Shown in pieces: positions 1 through 7,332 of a DNA stretch of 53,758 nucleotides. How positions within the stretch are numbered: the first letter of the stretch is position 1; each line of letters begins with the position of its first letter. Source of the stretch: an uncultured Ectothiorhodospiraceae bacterium (GTDB lineage: Bacteria; Pseudomonadota; Gammaproteobacteria; CAMYNG01). A model generated the notes under the pieces. That model saw only the letters and a list, made by a program, of their open reading frames with translations, searched no databases and was not told the origin of the DNA. Position numbers and translations under genes: made by a program. The stretch covers positions 1 through 53,758 of the forward strand of contig CAMYNG010000011.1 in assembly GCA_947259765.1 (NCBI GenBank), given 5' to 3'.

Positions 1-3000
1 TGGTTGTCGTAGGTTGTATTGACGCTCAGCGAGGTACCGCCGATAACCGTAACGGTTCTATCCGGTCGACCCAACGGATCATAGCGATGGCTGCGCTGAT
101 AGCCGTTGGGCCCGATGACCTGGGCCAGCTTACCCACCGCATGGGTGGCGGTATCGTAGGTCCAGGTACTGGTGCCCTCCTTTTCGACGCGTTCGATCAT
201 GCGCCCCAACACGTCGTATTGCATGTTGACCACATTGGCCTGGGCGTCTTTCTGCCAGACCAGTTCGCCCAATGCATTATGCTTGTATTCCCATGCTCCC
301 ATGTCCGGATCATTCATGGCGATCTTCTTGCCACGGATGTCGTAACTCATGGTGGTGGCGTTGCCGACCGCATCGGTAACTTTAGTTAAGTTACCGAAGG
401 CATCGTACTCGTAGGAATTGGAATTGTTAGCCGCATCGTTAGAGGTGACCAGCTTGCCCTGGCTGTTTTTAATTTTGGTAACCGTCTGATTTTTGTCGTT
501 GGTAGTAACCGTTTTCAAGCCATAATAAGCGACAGATGTGATACTGCCGTCGGGATTGGTTTCGGTCAGCATACGGCCGAGTTCGTCGTAAGAATAGGAA
601 GTCCAGCTCTGTGGCGTGGCACTGAAGTCCGGTGCGGACACCTGGGCAACCCGGCCACGCGTGTCGTACAGGGTTTTGACGTGCACCGTTTGACCGCTGA
701 AATTCTTCGAGGTTTTCATGCACTCGCGGCCGAGCGGATCGAAATACAGTGAACCCACCGCACCAGTACTGGAGCGCGTAACGATGGCCAGCGGCGATCC
801 GAGTGACTGCTGCAGGCCGTCTGCGCGGTCCTCACGGATCTTGCGGCCCAGGCTGTCGTACTGCCAGGTGGTGGTTCGATTGTTGGGGCCGGTAAGACTT
901 TTGACGCCACCAAAGCGCGCATCGATAACTTTGGTCTCTGTATGTAACTTTGCGTTGGTGGTGTTAACGATGATCCGCGGATTGGTTGTATCACCCAGAT
1001 TGCTGTAATCGTAGTTTATCAGCGTCGTGCGCGGAGCGATGGCGTACGGCGCCACGGCACCCGGATGCCCGCTGACGGTGATTTTGTTGCGGTTACCGTA
1101 GCTGTCGTATTCATAAGTTGTGGTGAGTTCCAGGTTTTGATTGCCGGGTTCGACCATTTCGGTATGCAACAGCCCGTTGGCATAGTAGGTGAACTCAGAC
1201 GAACGCTCGGCAAATTGCCCGCCAGGCATTTCGCTTCTGACCACGGCTCGAGTTAGGCGGCCGAGGATCCAGTCAACCGTGTTTGGCGGGTCGTAGGTAT
1301 TCGTCGTGGTCTTTTTGTAACCATCGGTGGAGTCAATGACAATCTGGGTCACATCACCGTACGCGTTGTACTGGTTGGTGGTGATGACGCGCGTAACGGG
1401 TGAGCCATCTAACTCGTTAGAAATTTCGTCAGTAGACGTAAGCTGCACAACCTTAACCGCATCTTGCGGTGCGGAAGCTTCCAGCCAGCTGTTGGTTGTG
1501 GAAGAGAGTACCGTACCGTCCGGTTTGAGTGACCGTAGCGATTCAATCCGGCCGGCGGCGGGAAATTCCTGATTAAATACGGTCTCTTTCTTAAGGCCGG
1601 TCTGATTATCTGTGACAGAAATTTTTCTAAAGCCAAGAAAGCCTCGGCCCCTCACATGTACCTTGGCGCCTTCGTAGAAATAGCTGTGTTTGTATTGACC
1701 GCCCAATCCGTCACTCTTAGTGTAAGAGGATACAACGTGCATGGGTGATTGGATATCCTGAATTGGATAAGTACTAGCGTTTGATTGAGCATGTACCGCG
1801 TTGTCTGTAATCGGTTTATAGAGGATGTTTTGCTCTTCACCTAACCCATTAACAATTTGTGTAGCAAGTAGCGTTTTTGAAAGTGATGCGTATACGTTAT
1901 CCTGACCAGCCGTTCCCCAGCCGTTCATCATATAAATGTCGGTTTTCCCGTCACCGTCAAAATCCCCGAAATTCACTCGTGAAATATCGATGTTGGCGTA
2001 GTCCACCACATTCCCCACCCAGGTGCCCAGGCCTTTGACCGTGGTGAAATTGCCGTCACCTTTCGACAAATAGACGTAGTCCTGACCGGCCGTTCCCCAG
2101 CCATTCATCATGTAAATATCGGTTTTCCCATCGCCGTTAAAATCACCGAACTTCATTCGTGAAATATCTATTTTGGCATGGGCAACAACATTCCCCACCC
2201 AGGTCTCCAGGCCCTTGACCGTCGTATACTTGCCATCACCCTTCGATAAATAAATGTAATCCTGACCAGCTGTTCCCCAGCCGTTCATCATATAGATATC
2301 GGTTTTCCCATCACCGTTGAAATCGCCGAACTTCATTCGTGAAATATCGATGTTGGCGTAGTCCACCACATTCCCCACCCAGGTGCCCAGGCCTTTGATT
2401 GCCCTGTAATTTCCGCTACCCCCTTTAGACCAATTTACGTCAGTCGACAATTTACACTCAGCAGCAACGCCCTCCCCATCACATTCCTGAACTGCCGAAA
2501 GTAAAGAGCGATTTGTTTCATTGCTTACGTATGTAAGCTTGAAATTTTTAACGGTATTACCGTTTGATTTCGTTGAGATACTGGAAAGTCGTTTTTTTAC
2601 TTTATTTGTTGAGCCCGCCACGAAATAGGACTCAACGTCGGCCCGAGACTCAAAGTTAAACAACACCGACGCACGCGATATACCACTTGCTTCGAAAGCA
2701 TATTTAACTTCTTCAATATGGTAAAAACCACTTGCAGCAACTTCACTCACGTTATAGAAAAACTCAAATTTATTGTGTGAAGTATCCTGAACTGTTTTTA
2801 GCGCCCAAGTTGCTACTTTGCCGGCATTTGGCCCGTTGGCCTCTATACGTGCATCGGCGGTACCGTAGGTCATTGTTTGTCCGGATTTTGTCTTAACAAC
2901 GAACGAGTCAGGGTTATCTACAGGTCCTGTTGATGTGATTTTTGAGTAGGATTCAATCTCGGTACGGTATTCACTACCGCCTACGTTGACGAGTCGCTGT

Positions 3001-3434
3001 CCATCAAGGCAGAAACGGTCATTACTGTCGAAATCAACCCCATCAATAAAACCATCTTGGTCCAATGTTGTCGGGCAACGCGAAATTGACGACAGTCCGC
3101 CAATAGACCAGCCCACACCAAGCAGTCCGTTTCCTGACTGACTGTTGTACTCAAGTGACAGCTTTGGCTGCATGCCGGCTATACCAGGCGGTACTTGCAA
3201 TGGGATTGAATATGTTGCGGCACCGCTTTGGCCTACGTCGAAACTGCCGAGCGTGGCTCCCGCGTGGTGAGTTGAAGAATAAGCAATTCCGGGGGCGGCC
3301 ATGAACGCGATCATCAACGGCGCTAACGAAACGTAACTGGAATACCTGCCGGGTCGGCTCTGCGGATTTCTGGATTTACTGAAGAAAAAACCAACAGACG
3401 TGCGAACAACGTGCAGAACGTTTCGAAACAACAT
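1..3434 (-). CDS. SpvB / FG-GAP / RHS (YD-repeat) giant exported protein, 3' end off window
   Basis: An open frame runs 1144 codons from ATG at 3434 to the left edge without a stop, so the C-terminus is missing. The start is preceded by AGGGGAG (8-nt spacer). The N-terminus has a long charged segment, then a hydrophobic stretch near residues 32-51 ending in GIAYS, which suggests an extended signal peptide. Residues about 60-330 resemble the SpvB domain of TcdB/SpvB toxins (SGAATYSIPL, GMQPKLSLEYNS, GVGWSIGG). Residues about 335-516 are three FG-GAP/VCBS units with DFNGDGKTDIY calcium-loop motifs. From about residue 640 on there are RHS/YD repeats (YEYDSYGNRNKI, WQYDSLGRKIRE, YEYDAFGNLTKV, MQYDVLGRMIE). 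The family forms shell-like secreted proteins, often with a variable, sometimes toxic C-terminus. Whether this is a toxin, an adhesin or a surface protein cannot be told without the missing end. Confidence 0.9.
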   Translation of the reverse strand, partial: MLFRNVLHVVRTSVGFFFSKSRNPQSRPGRYSSYVSLAPLMIAFMAAPGIAYSSTHHAGATLGSFDVGQSGAATYSIPLQVPPGIAGMQPKLSLEYNSQSGNGLLGVGWSIGGLSSISRCPTTLDQDGFIDGVDFDSNDRFCLDGQRLVNVGGSEYRTEIESYSKITSTGPVDNPDSFVVKTKSGQTMTYGTADARIEANGPNAGKVATWALKTVQDTSHNKFEFFYNVSEVAASGFYHIEEVKYAFEASGISRASVLFNFESRADVESYFVAGSTNKVKKRLSSISTKSNGNTVKNFKLTYVSNETNRSLLSAVQECDGEGVAAECKLSTDVNWSKGGSGNYRAIKGLGTWVGNVVDYANIDISRMKFGDFNGDGKTDIYMMNGWGTAGQDYIYLSKGDGKYTTVKGLETWVGNVVAHAKIDISRMKFGDFNGDGKTDIYMMNGWGTAGQDYVYLSKGDGNFTTVKGLGTWVGNVVDYANIDISRVNFGDFDGDGKTDIYMMNGWGTAGQDNVYASLSKTLLATQIVNGLGEEQNILYKPITDNAVHAQSNASTYPIQDIQSPMHVVSSYTKSDGLGGQYKHSYFYEGAKVHVRGRGFLGFRKISVTDNQTGLKKETVFNQEFPAAGRIESLRSLKPDGTVLSSTTNSWLEASAPQDAVKVVQLTSTDEISNELDGSPVTRVITTNQYNAYGDVTQIVIDSTDGYKKTTTNTYDPPNTVDWILGRLTRAVVRSEMPGGQFAERSSEFTYYANGLLHTEMVEPGNQNLELTTTYEYDSYGNRNKITVSGHPGAVAPYAIAPRTTLINYDYSNLGDTTNPRIIVNTTNAKLHTETKVIDARFGGVKSLTGPNNRTTTWQYDSLGRKIREDRADGLQQSLGSPLAIVTRSSTGAVGSLYFDPLGRECMKTSKNFSGQTVHVKTLYDTRGRVAQVSAPDFSATPQSWTSYSYDELGRMLTETNPDGSITSVAYYGLKTVTTNDKNQTVTKIKNSQGKLVTSNDAANNSNSYEYDAFGNLTKVTDAVGNATTMSYDIRGKKIAMNDPDMGAWEYKHNALGELVWQKDAQANVVNMQYDVLGRMIERVEKEGTSTWTYDTATHAVGKLAQVIGPNGYQRSHRYDPLGRPDRTVTVIGGTSLSVNTTYDN
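1885..2430 (-). repeat. Three tandem 180-bp repeats encoding FG-GAP/VCBS units
   Basis: Three copies with an exact 180-bp (60-residue) period lie inside the SpvB/RHS gene. The sequence around 1921 recurs at 2101 and 2281 with few changes, and most of those are silent. Each unit encodes a DFNGDGKTDIY loop followed by MMNGWGTAGQD and a GTWVGNVV segment. The outermost unit decays near 2400-2430. The near identity at DNA level points to recent duplication or gene conversion, and copy number may vary between strains. Confidence 0.9.
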
Positions 3435-3563
3435 AGCGCCAACTCCCCTTAACCGCATTTGGAACACTGTGTGTTCCCGAGGTACAACCCGCTAATCGAG
3501 ACTTTGTGATAGCAGAATTATTTGTGTTGGGTTAACGGTAATCAAAAATACGGTTGAACCGCT

Positions 3564-3581
3564 ATTAGGGTTTTCCCTAAT
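3564..3581. promoter_or_regulatory. Perfect palindrome ATTAGGG-TTTT-CCCTAAT, possible operator
   Basis: A 7-bp perfect inverted repeat with a TTTT spacer lies 130-147 bases upstream of the SpvB/RHS start. Its size and symmetry fit a dimeric regulator site (LuxR/NarL-type sites look similar), but the regulator is unknown. It could instead be a weak hairpin in a leader transcript. Assignment as an operator is inference. Confidence 0.35.
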
Positions 3582-3753
3582 GGACAATTTTTAAGTCGCT
3601 GAGATACGGAAATATTGGCAAGTAAGGAGATTCGGTTTTACTAATATGCTGGCTAAAGATTTTCCGTAATGGAGTGGATCAGGTTGCTTGTTTAGCGGGT
3701 TCTTGAAGGCAGGATGTTGAAAGCGGCAAGCGATTCGAGTGGATAGCACCTGG

Positions 3754-3773
3754 ATTCCGGCATTCGCCGGAAT
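3754..3773. repeat. REP-like hairpin ATTCCGGC-ATTC-GCCGGAAT
   Basis: A perfect 8-bp stem with a 4-base loop is followed by GACG, just downstream of the DoxX gene stop. The form TGGATTCCGGC...GCCGGAATGACG is a familiar dispersed proteobacterial repeat. It may serve as a transcription end or mRNA-stabilising hairpin for the DoxX transcript. Confidence 0.55.
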
Positions 3774-3799
3774 GACGAGGTCAGGGCTTGTTTGTTGTG

Positions 3800-4288
3800 T
3801 TATTTGTTCGTGAAATCCGATTTGATCACGCGCGATAAGTGGAAATCCAGTGTCAACGAATGTGGGCGGTTAGTCATTATCACTAGCAGCATGATACCCC
3901 ACAGTACGTGATCACGAATGCCGGCTTCACTGATATCGGGATACGAAATTGCTGCAACAATATTAAAAATAAACAATACCGCTGCACTGAATCGCCCCAT
4001 GAGTCCCAGCACCAGTAGCACCGGGAAGACCAGTTCCACGGCGGTTCCCAGCCAGGCGGCGGCATACGGTGAGAGCAGCGCAACGTTGTATTCGTAGGTA
4101 AACAGCATAACCGTGGAGTCAAAACTTTCGAACTTGTTCAAACCGGATTTGAAAAATACATTCGCCACCCAGAGTTTAAGTGCCAGATCTGCAATGGGAG
4201 CAAGAGAATAACTCATGCTGTTAACACTACGACTCATTACACCGTAATAGCGGTGCATAAAGGTTGGCTGTCTGGTTTGAATTAACAT
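3800..4288 (-). CDS. DoxX family membrane protein of the bufferin locus
   Basis: This 162-residue protein has four predicted membrane segments: near residues 28-48, about 70-97 (AAAWLGTAVELVFPVLLVLGL), about 101-118 (AAVLFIFNIVAAISY) and about 127-142 (HVLWGIMLLVIM). The pattern FKSGLNKFESFDSTVMLF, then a GTAVELVFPVLLVLGL helix, is typical of DoxX/DUF417-like proteins. DoxX proteins are frequent partners of DUF692/DUF2063 genes. The start at 4288 has an AGGTAA Shine-Dalgarno, which supports it over the internal Met codons. It lies 227 bases behind bufC, so it may be transcribed separately. Its biochemical role in bufferin loci is not established. Confidence 0.8.
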   Translation of the reverse strand: MLIQTRQPTFMHRYYGVMSRSVNSMSYSLAPIADLALKLWVANVFFKSGLNKFESFDSTVMLFTYEYNVALLSPYAAAWLGTAVELVFPVLLVLGLMGRFSAAVLFIFNIVAAISYPDISEAGIRDHVLWGIMLLVIMTNRPHSLTLDFHLSRVIKSDFTNK

Positions 4289-4459
4289 ACGTTTGTTACC
4301 TGTTAGTAGCCGTTTGGTTGTAGAAAATCCGGTGTTGAATTTGTCACACCCGGGTCGCTTGTTGCATTGTCATACTGGCGCACGACTCCATGGAAGGAGG
4401 AGTTAGAGTGACGCAGGATGCTTGGGCTGGAATTCCACGAGCGACTGTTGTAGCGGCAC

Positions 4460-4497
4460 TGGATGCCAGGTTTCCGCTGCGCTCCGTCCGGAATGAC
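4460..4497. repeat. Second REP-like segment, between bufC and the DoxX gene
   Basis: The stretch TGGATGCCAGG...CCGGAATGAC has the ends of the 3754-3773 hairpin but a longer, imperfect middle (TTTCCGCTGCGCTCCG). It sits in the 227-base gap between bufC and the DoxX gene. Together the two segments flank the DoxX gene. Membership in one repeat family is inferred from the shared ends only. Confidence 0.4.
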
Positions 4498-4515
4498 AAG
4501 CCTATTGGTAGTTCC

Positions 4516-5307
4516 TTAGCACTGGCCATTTGCCGAAGTGAATAGATCAAAACCTCTAAGCCAGCCTTGTTGAATGGCGCTGCCGAGCAGTTCGCCCGGG
4601 TCGGTCCCTTCGTACTGACTGGTAATTTCGGCACACACCTCGTCGAATGGGAGTTCCTTTTGCAGCAGAGACAGGAACTGCCATTGCGCTGTACTGAGCG
4701 GGTCCATTCTTGTGTGAGTGTTGTCACGCCAAATGATCAGCTGCACACCGCCTTCACCCAGATCGATCTCTTCCTCTTCTGCATTTTTCTGATTGACCTG
4801 CCAAATTCTGTGGACGGGAAACAATGACGCCAGCAGGACACTGTTGCCATGCAGTTTAAAGCGCAAATTCTGTGTATCGGCATCGGCAACGCTGTCCAGT
4901 TCGTGCAGGTTTCCGGGCGGAGGTTCGGAACCATCCAGAACCGAATTCCACGCCCACTCCAGGCGCGCGACGTCGGCCAGATAGGGCAAGGCGTCAGCCG
5001 GCGCAAAAGAGTCAATAAAGTCGGCAAGTTCCTGTCCGTATGCGTTCAGGTCCGGATTGTAGGAGCGATGATTTGAAATAAAACGTGCCGCCATGGCGCC
5101 GAAAAAACGCTCGCCCACCAGTTGTTTACAGACCGGATAGGTTTCCGCCAACGCGGCTGTAATACCGGCGATCACACTTTCCCGATACGTTCCGAACTGT
5201 TCGTCGGTTCGACGTCGTCCGTTGTCCGCAAGCCAACACAGTGTCAAAGGAAATTCCTGAGCGCTAAACAGATCGCCCAGAAACTGTTGCTGCAACTCAC
5301 GCAACAT
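4516..5307 (-). CDS. bufC: BufC/HvfC-type DUF2063 protein
   Basis: This 263-residue protein begins MLRELQQQFLGDLF and carries the DUF2063 N-terminal helical domain, with YRESVIAGITAALAETYPVCKQLVGERFF and the following ADFIDSFAPADALPYLADVARLEW segment. In bufferin/HvfABC loci this partner acts with the DUF692 enzyme to recognise and modify the precursor peptide. Its ATG overlaps the 3' end of bufB by 11 bases, which indicates translational coupling. The family is sometimes annotated as a putative DNA-binding protein, but the neighbourhood argues for the RiPP-partner role. Confidence 0.88.
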   Translation of the reverse strand: MLRELQQQFLGDLFSAQEFPLTLCWLADNGRRRTDEQFGTYRESVIAGITAALAETYPVCKQLVGERFFGAMAARFISNHRSYNPDLNAYGQELADFIDSFAPADALPYLADVARLEWAWNSVLDGSEPPPGNLHELDSVADADTQNLRFKLHGNSVLLASLFPVHRIWQVNQKNAEEEEIDLGEGGVQLIIWRDNTHTRMDPLSTAQWQFLSLLQKELPFDEVCAEITSQYEGTDPGELLGSAIQQGWLRGFDLFTSANGQC

Positions 5308-6157
5308 GGCGCGTCGCTTCCTGCATGAATTGCTCGGCTTTGTCGGCCTCGTCCTTCAGGGTCGCAAACTCGGGAATATTGTTGTCCCACTCAATCAGCG
5401 TGGGCACCTGCCCAAAACGCTGCAAAGCGCGTTGGTATAGTTCCCATACCGGCTCATGCACCGATTCGCCATGGGTATCCAGCAGGTGCGTTTGCATGTC
5501 CTCATAACCGGCGAGATGAAATTCCTTAACGCGCTCTATAGGTACTGCGTCCACATAGGTCAGCGCATCGATGTCGTGATTTTGGGCACTGACATAGATG
5601 TTGTTGATATCAAGCAGAATGTCGCAGTCCGCCTTATCGGCTACTTCACACAGAAACTCCCATTCCTGCAAAACGGAATCTTTATAGGTTAAGTAACTGG
5701 AGACATTTTCCACCAGAATACGGCGGCCCAGAAATTCCTGGATTTGCTGCACATGGCGAACAACAACATCGATGGCCTGTTGTACGTAAGGCAAAGGCAG
5801 CAGGTCGTGTGCATAATGCCCACCCACCGACGTCCAGCAAAGATGATCCGATACTCGGGCGGGCTCAAACTCGGTGATGCGTTGCTTGAGTTTTTTCAGG
5901 TAGTCCCAGTTAAGCTCGTCCGTCGAGCCGATAGACAACCCGACGCCATGAAAGGTTATCGGATAGTCCTGACGAATATTCCTAAGGTGGGCGACCGCTG
6001 GCGAGTCGTCATGTAGATAATTATCAATTAACACTTCAAACCAGGCGACATCCGGCTTGTTTTCTTCAACATGACTGTAGTGAGGCGCCCGCAGACCGAC
6101 TCCAACACCGTGAAGCGATCTGCGGTTACCATCCAATGCCGGGGCCGAAAAAACCAT
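5297..6157 (-). CDS. bufB: BufB/HvfB-type DUF692 multinuclear non-heme iron oxidase (MNIO)
   Basis: A 286-residue TIM-barrel protein of the DUF692/MNIO family. Visible candidate metal ligands are spread over the usual strand ends: HGVGLSIG, SDHLCW, VENVSSY, LLDINNIYV, EFHLAGY, HGESVHEP and LIEWDNNIP. MNIO enzymes oxidise cysteines of a precursor peptide; in bufferin systems they make copper-binding heterocycles. It starts 6 bases after the bufA stop and overlaps bufC by 11 bases, so the three genes form one translational unit. The length matches the family. Confidence 0.93.
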   Translation of the reverse strand: MVFSAPALDGNRRSLHGVGVGLRAPHYSHVEENKPDVAWFEVLIDNYLHDDSPAVAHLRNIRQDYPITFHGVGLSIGSTDELNWDYLKKLKQRITEFEPARVSDHLCWTSVGGHYAHDLLPLPYVQQAIDVVVRHVQQIQEFLGRRILVENVSSYLTYKDSVLQEWEFLCEVADKADCDILLDINNIYVSAQNHDIDALTYVDAVPIERVKEFHLAGYEDMQTHLLDTHGESVHEPVWELYQRALQRFGQVPTLIEWDNNIPEFATLKDEADKAEQFMQEATRHVA

Positions 6158-6163
6158 GTGTGA

Positions 6164-6433
6164 CTATTTTTTCTTTTTAAACAGCGAAGCGCCCACAATT
6201 TTCTTGCAGGTTCCTTCCGGAACATACAACCACTCATCGGCCATGCTGTCTTTGCCGGCTTGTCCCGCACAGGAATGACGGCTGTTTCCACAATCATTCT
6301 TACCCGCTTTAACGATGCCGGCACATTTTTCAAATCCGGCTTTACCGGCCAGGGCGTTACCCGTACCGGCAGCCAATCCCAACGCCATCACACTGGCCAG
6401 TGCACTCTTGGCGAGAAGTTTCTTGTCAGTCAT
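6164..6433 (-). CDS. bufA: Bufferin precursor BufA (DUF2282), exported Cys-rich peptide
   Basis: An 89-residue protein. The ATG at 6433 is chosen over an upstream Met (6481) because GGAGGA precedes it at a proper distance and a classical signal peptide follows: [19 protein letters not shown], probable cleavage after NALA. The mature part has the four conserved DUF2282 cysteines, in [18 protein letters not shown] and EGTCKK. Known bufferins are secreted, ribosomally made peptides whose central cysteines are oxidised by the DUF692 enzyme and then bind copper. Export to the periplasm and a copper-buffering role are inferred from the family. It is the first gene of bufA-bufB-bufC. Confidence 0.9.
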   Translation of the reverse strand: MTDKKLLAKSALASVMALGLAAGTGNALAGKAGFEKCAGIVKAGKNDCGNSRHSCAGQAGKDSMADEWLYVPEGTCKKIVGASLFKKKK

Positions 6434-6481
6434 TTTATTCCTCCAGTTCATTGGTTTGCATAAAGGCCACGGTTCCTGCAT

Positions 6482-6675
6482 GCAGCCGTGTACCTAACTA
6501 CAAGACCGGTCACATTCGAGAATACTTACAAAGGAAAACTCTAGATCGGTAGCAAAAGACGGACCCGGACTACTGCCGGGTGTCACATCCTGTCTTTGAG
6601 TGCAGCAGCGGACCGCAGAGGGGAATCTGGCCTACGGAAAAATTTGCTGCCGCTAAGGATAGGATTGTGAAAAGG
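6482..6675. other. Intergenic space upstream of bufA
   Basis: It has no gene. It should contain the bufA promoter (minus strand); a GTAAG element followed by GGTC about 16 bases later vaguely recalls an ECF-sigma promoter but is not convincing. A short ACCCGG/CCGGGT stem near 6563-6582 lacks a T-tract. Confidence 0.4.
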
Positions 6676-7293
6676 TCACATTTTGCGCCATACCAGCGTG
6701 CGGTTGTTGGCGGGCATCGGATAATCCTCCACCAGCGCCATACCGGCGGCTTCCGCAAGTGTGTTCAGGTCCTCAAAATGCCGGATCGCACTTTTCGGGT
6801 CGCGTTGCTTCAGCCAGACGTCGAAACGCGCGTTGCTTTCACTGGTGTAGTTCCCACCGTAATTGAATGGACCATAAACGCAGAACTCGCCACCGGCCTG
6901 CAGCACTCGGCCTACTCCGGAAAAAAATGCCCTTACTGACGTCCAGTCCATTATATGCAGGGTATTCGCGCTGAAAACGACATCCACTCCGTCAACACCG
7001 ATATTGCTCAAACTCCGGCTGTCTGGCCAATCGGCATGACCTACGTCCAGTTGTATTGGCCCGCTGATATTCTTCAGGCCGGATTCGGAAACCCAGGCCT
7101 TAATTCCTGGGTGATTTTCCTCCAGGTCGCTGGCAAGCCAGCGTACGTGGGGAAACTGGGCTGCGAAAAACACCGCGTGCTGCCCGGTACCGGCACCGAT
7201 TTCAAGAATGGTTTTTGCGGGTTGAAGGTGCTGATCGAGCACGTTTAAAATCGCGTGCTTGTTTTGCTCACTTGATTCTGCGAAGGGTTTCAC
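6676..7293 (-). CDS. DUF938 family SAM-dependent methyltransferase-like protein
   Basis: A 205-residue class I methyltransferase fold. Motif I is ILEIGAGTGQHAVFFA (residues about 29-44), the acidic turn is WLASDLEEN, and DVVFSANTLHIMDW is the motif IV region. The start MKPFAESSEQNK and the block CVYGPFNYGGNYTSESNARFD are characteristic of DUF938, close to the family's usual length. The substrate of DUF938 proteins is unknown. It lies 39 bases after cyaA on the same strand and may be co-transcribed with it. Confidence 0.85.
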   Translation of the reverse strand: MKPFAESSEQNKHAILNVLDQHLQPAKTILEIGAGTGQHAVFFAAQFPHVRWLASDLEENHPGIKAWVSESGLKNISGPIQLDVGHADWPDSRSLSNIGVDGVDVVFSANTLHIMDWTSVRAFFSGVGRVLQAGGEFCVYGPFNYGGNYTSESNARFDVWLKQRDPKSAIRHFEDLNTLAEAAGMALVEDYPMPANNRTLVWRKM

Positions 7294-7332
7294 GGTTTAC
7301 CGGGCGGTTTATGATTCGACGCCCGGATTATG

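Larger units (their letters stand above)
3435..3799. other. Gene-free region upstream of the SpvB/RHS gene
   Basis: No coding frame with a good start is visible in these 365 bases. The part next to the RHS gene is AT-rich and is the likely site of its promoter. It contains a perfect short palindrome at 3564-3581 and, near the DoxX stop, a REP-like hairpin at 3754-3773. Confidence 0.7.

Noticed and set aside
87-1572. Open frames on the plus strand opposite the SpvB/RHS gene
   Set aside because: They have no recognisable domains and lie antisense to a clear YD-repeat reading frame.
1885-2430. Possible CRISPR array, from regularly spaced repeats
   Set aside because: The period is 180 bp with no unique spacers, and the repeats are in frame and encode FG-GAP units.
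6563-6582. ACCCGG/CCGGGT hairpin as terminator of the DUF938 or bufA region
   Set aside because: The stem is only 6 bp with a 7-base loop and no T-run follows on either strand.
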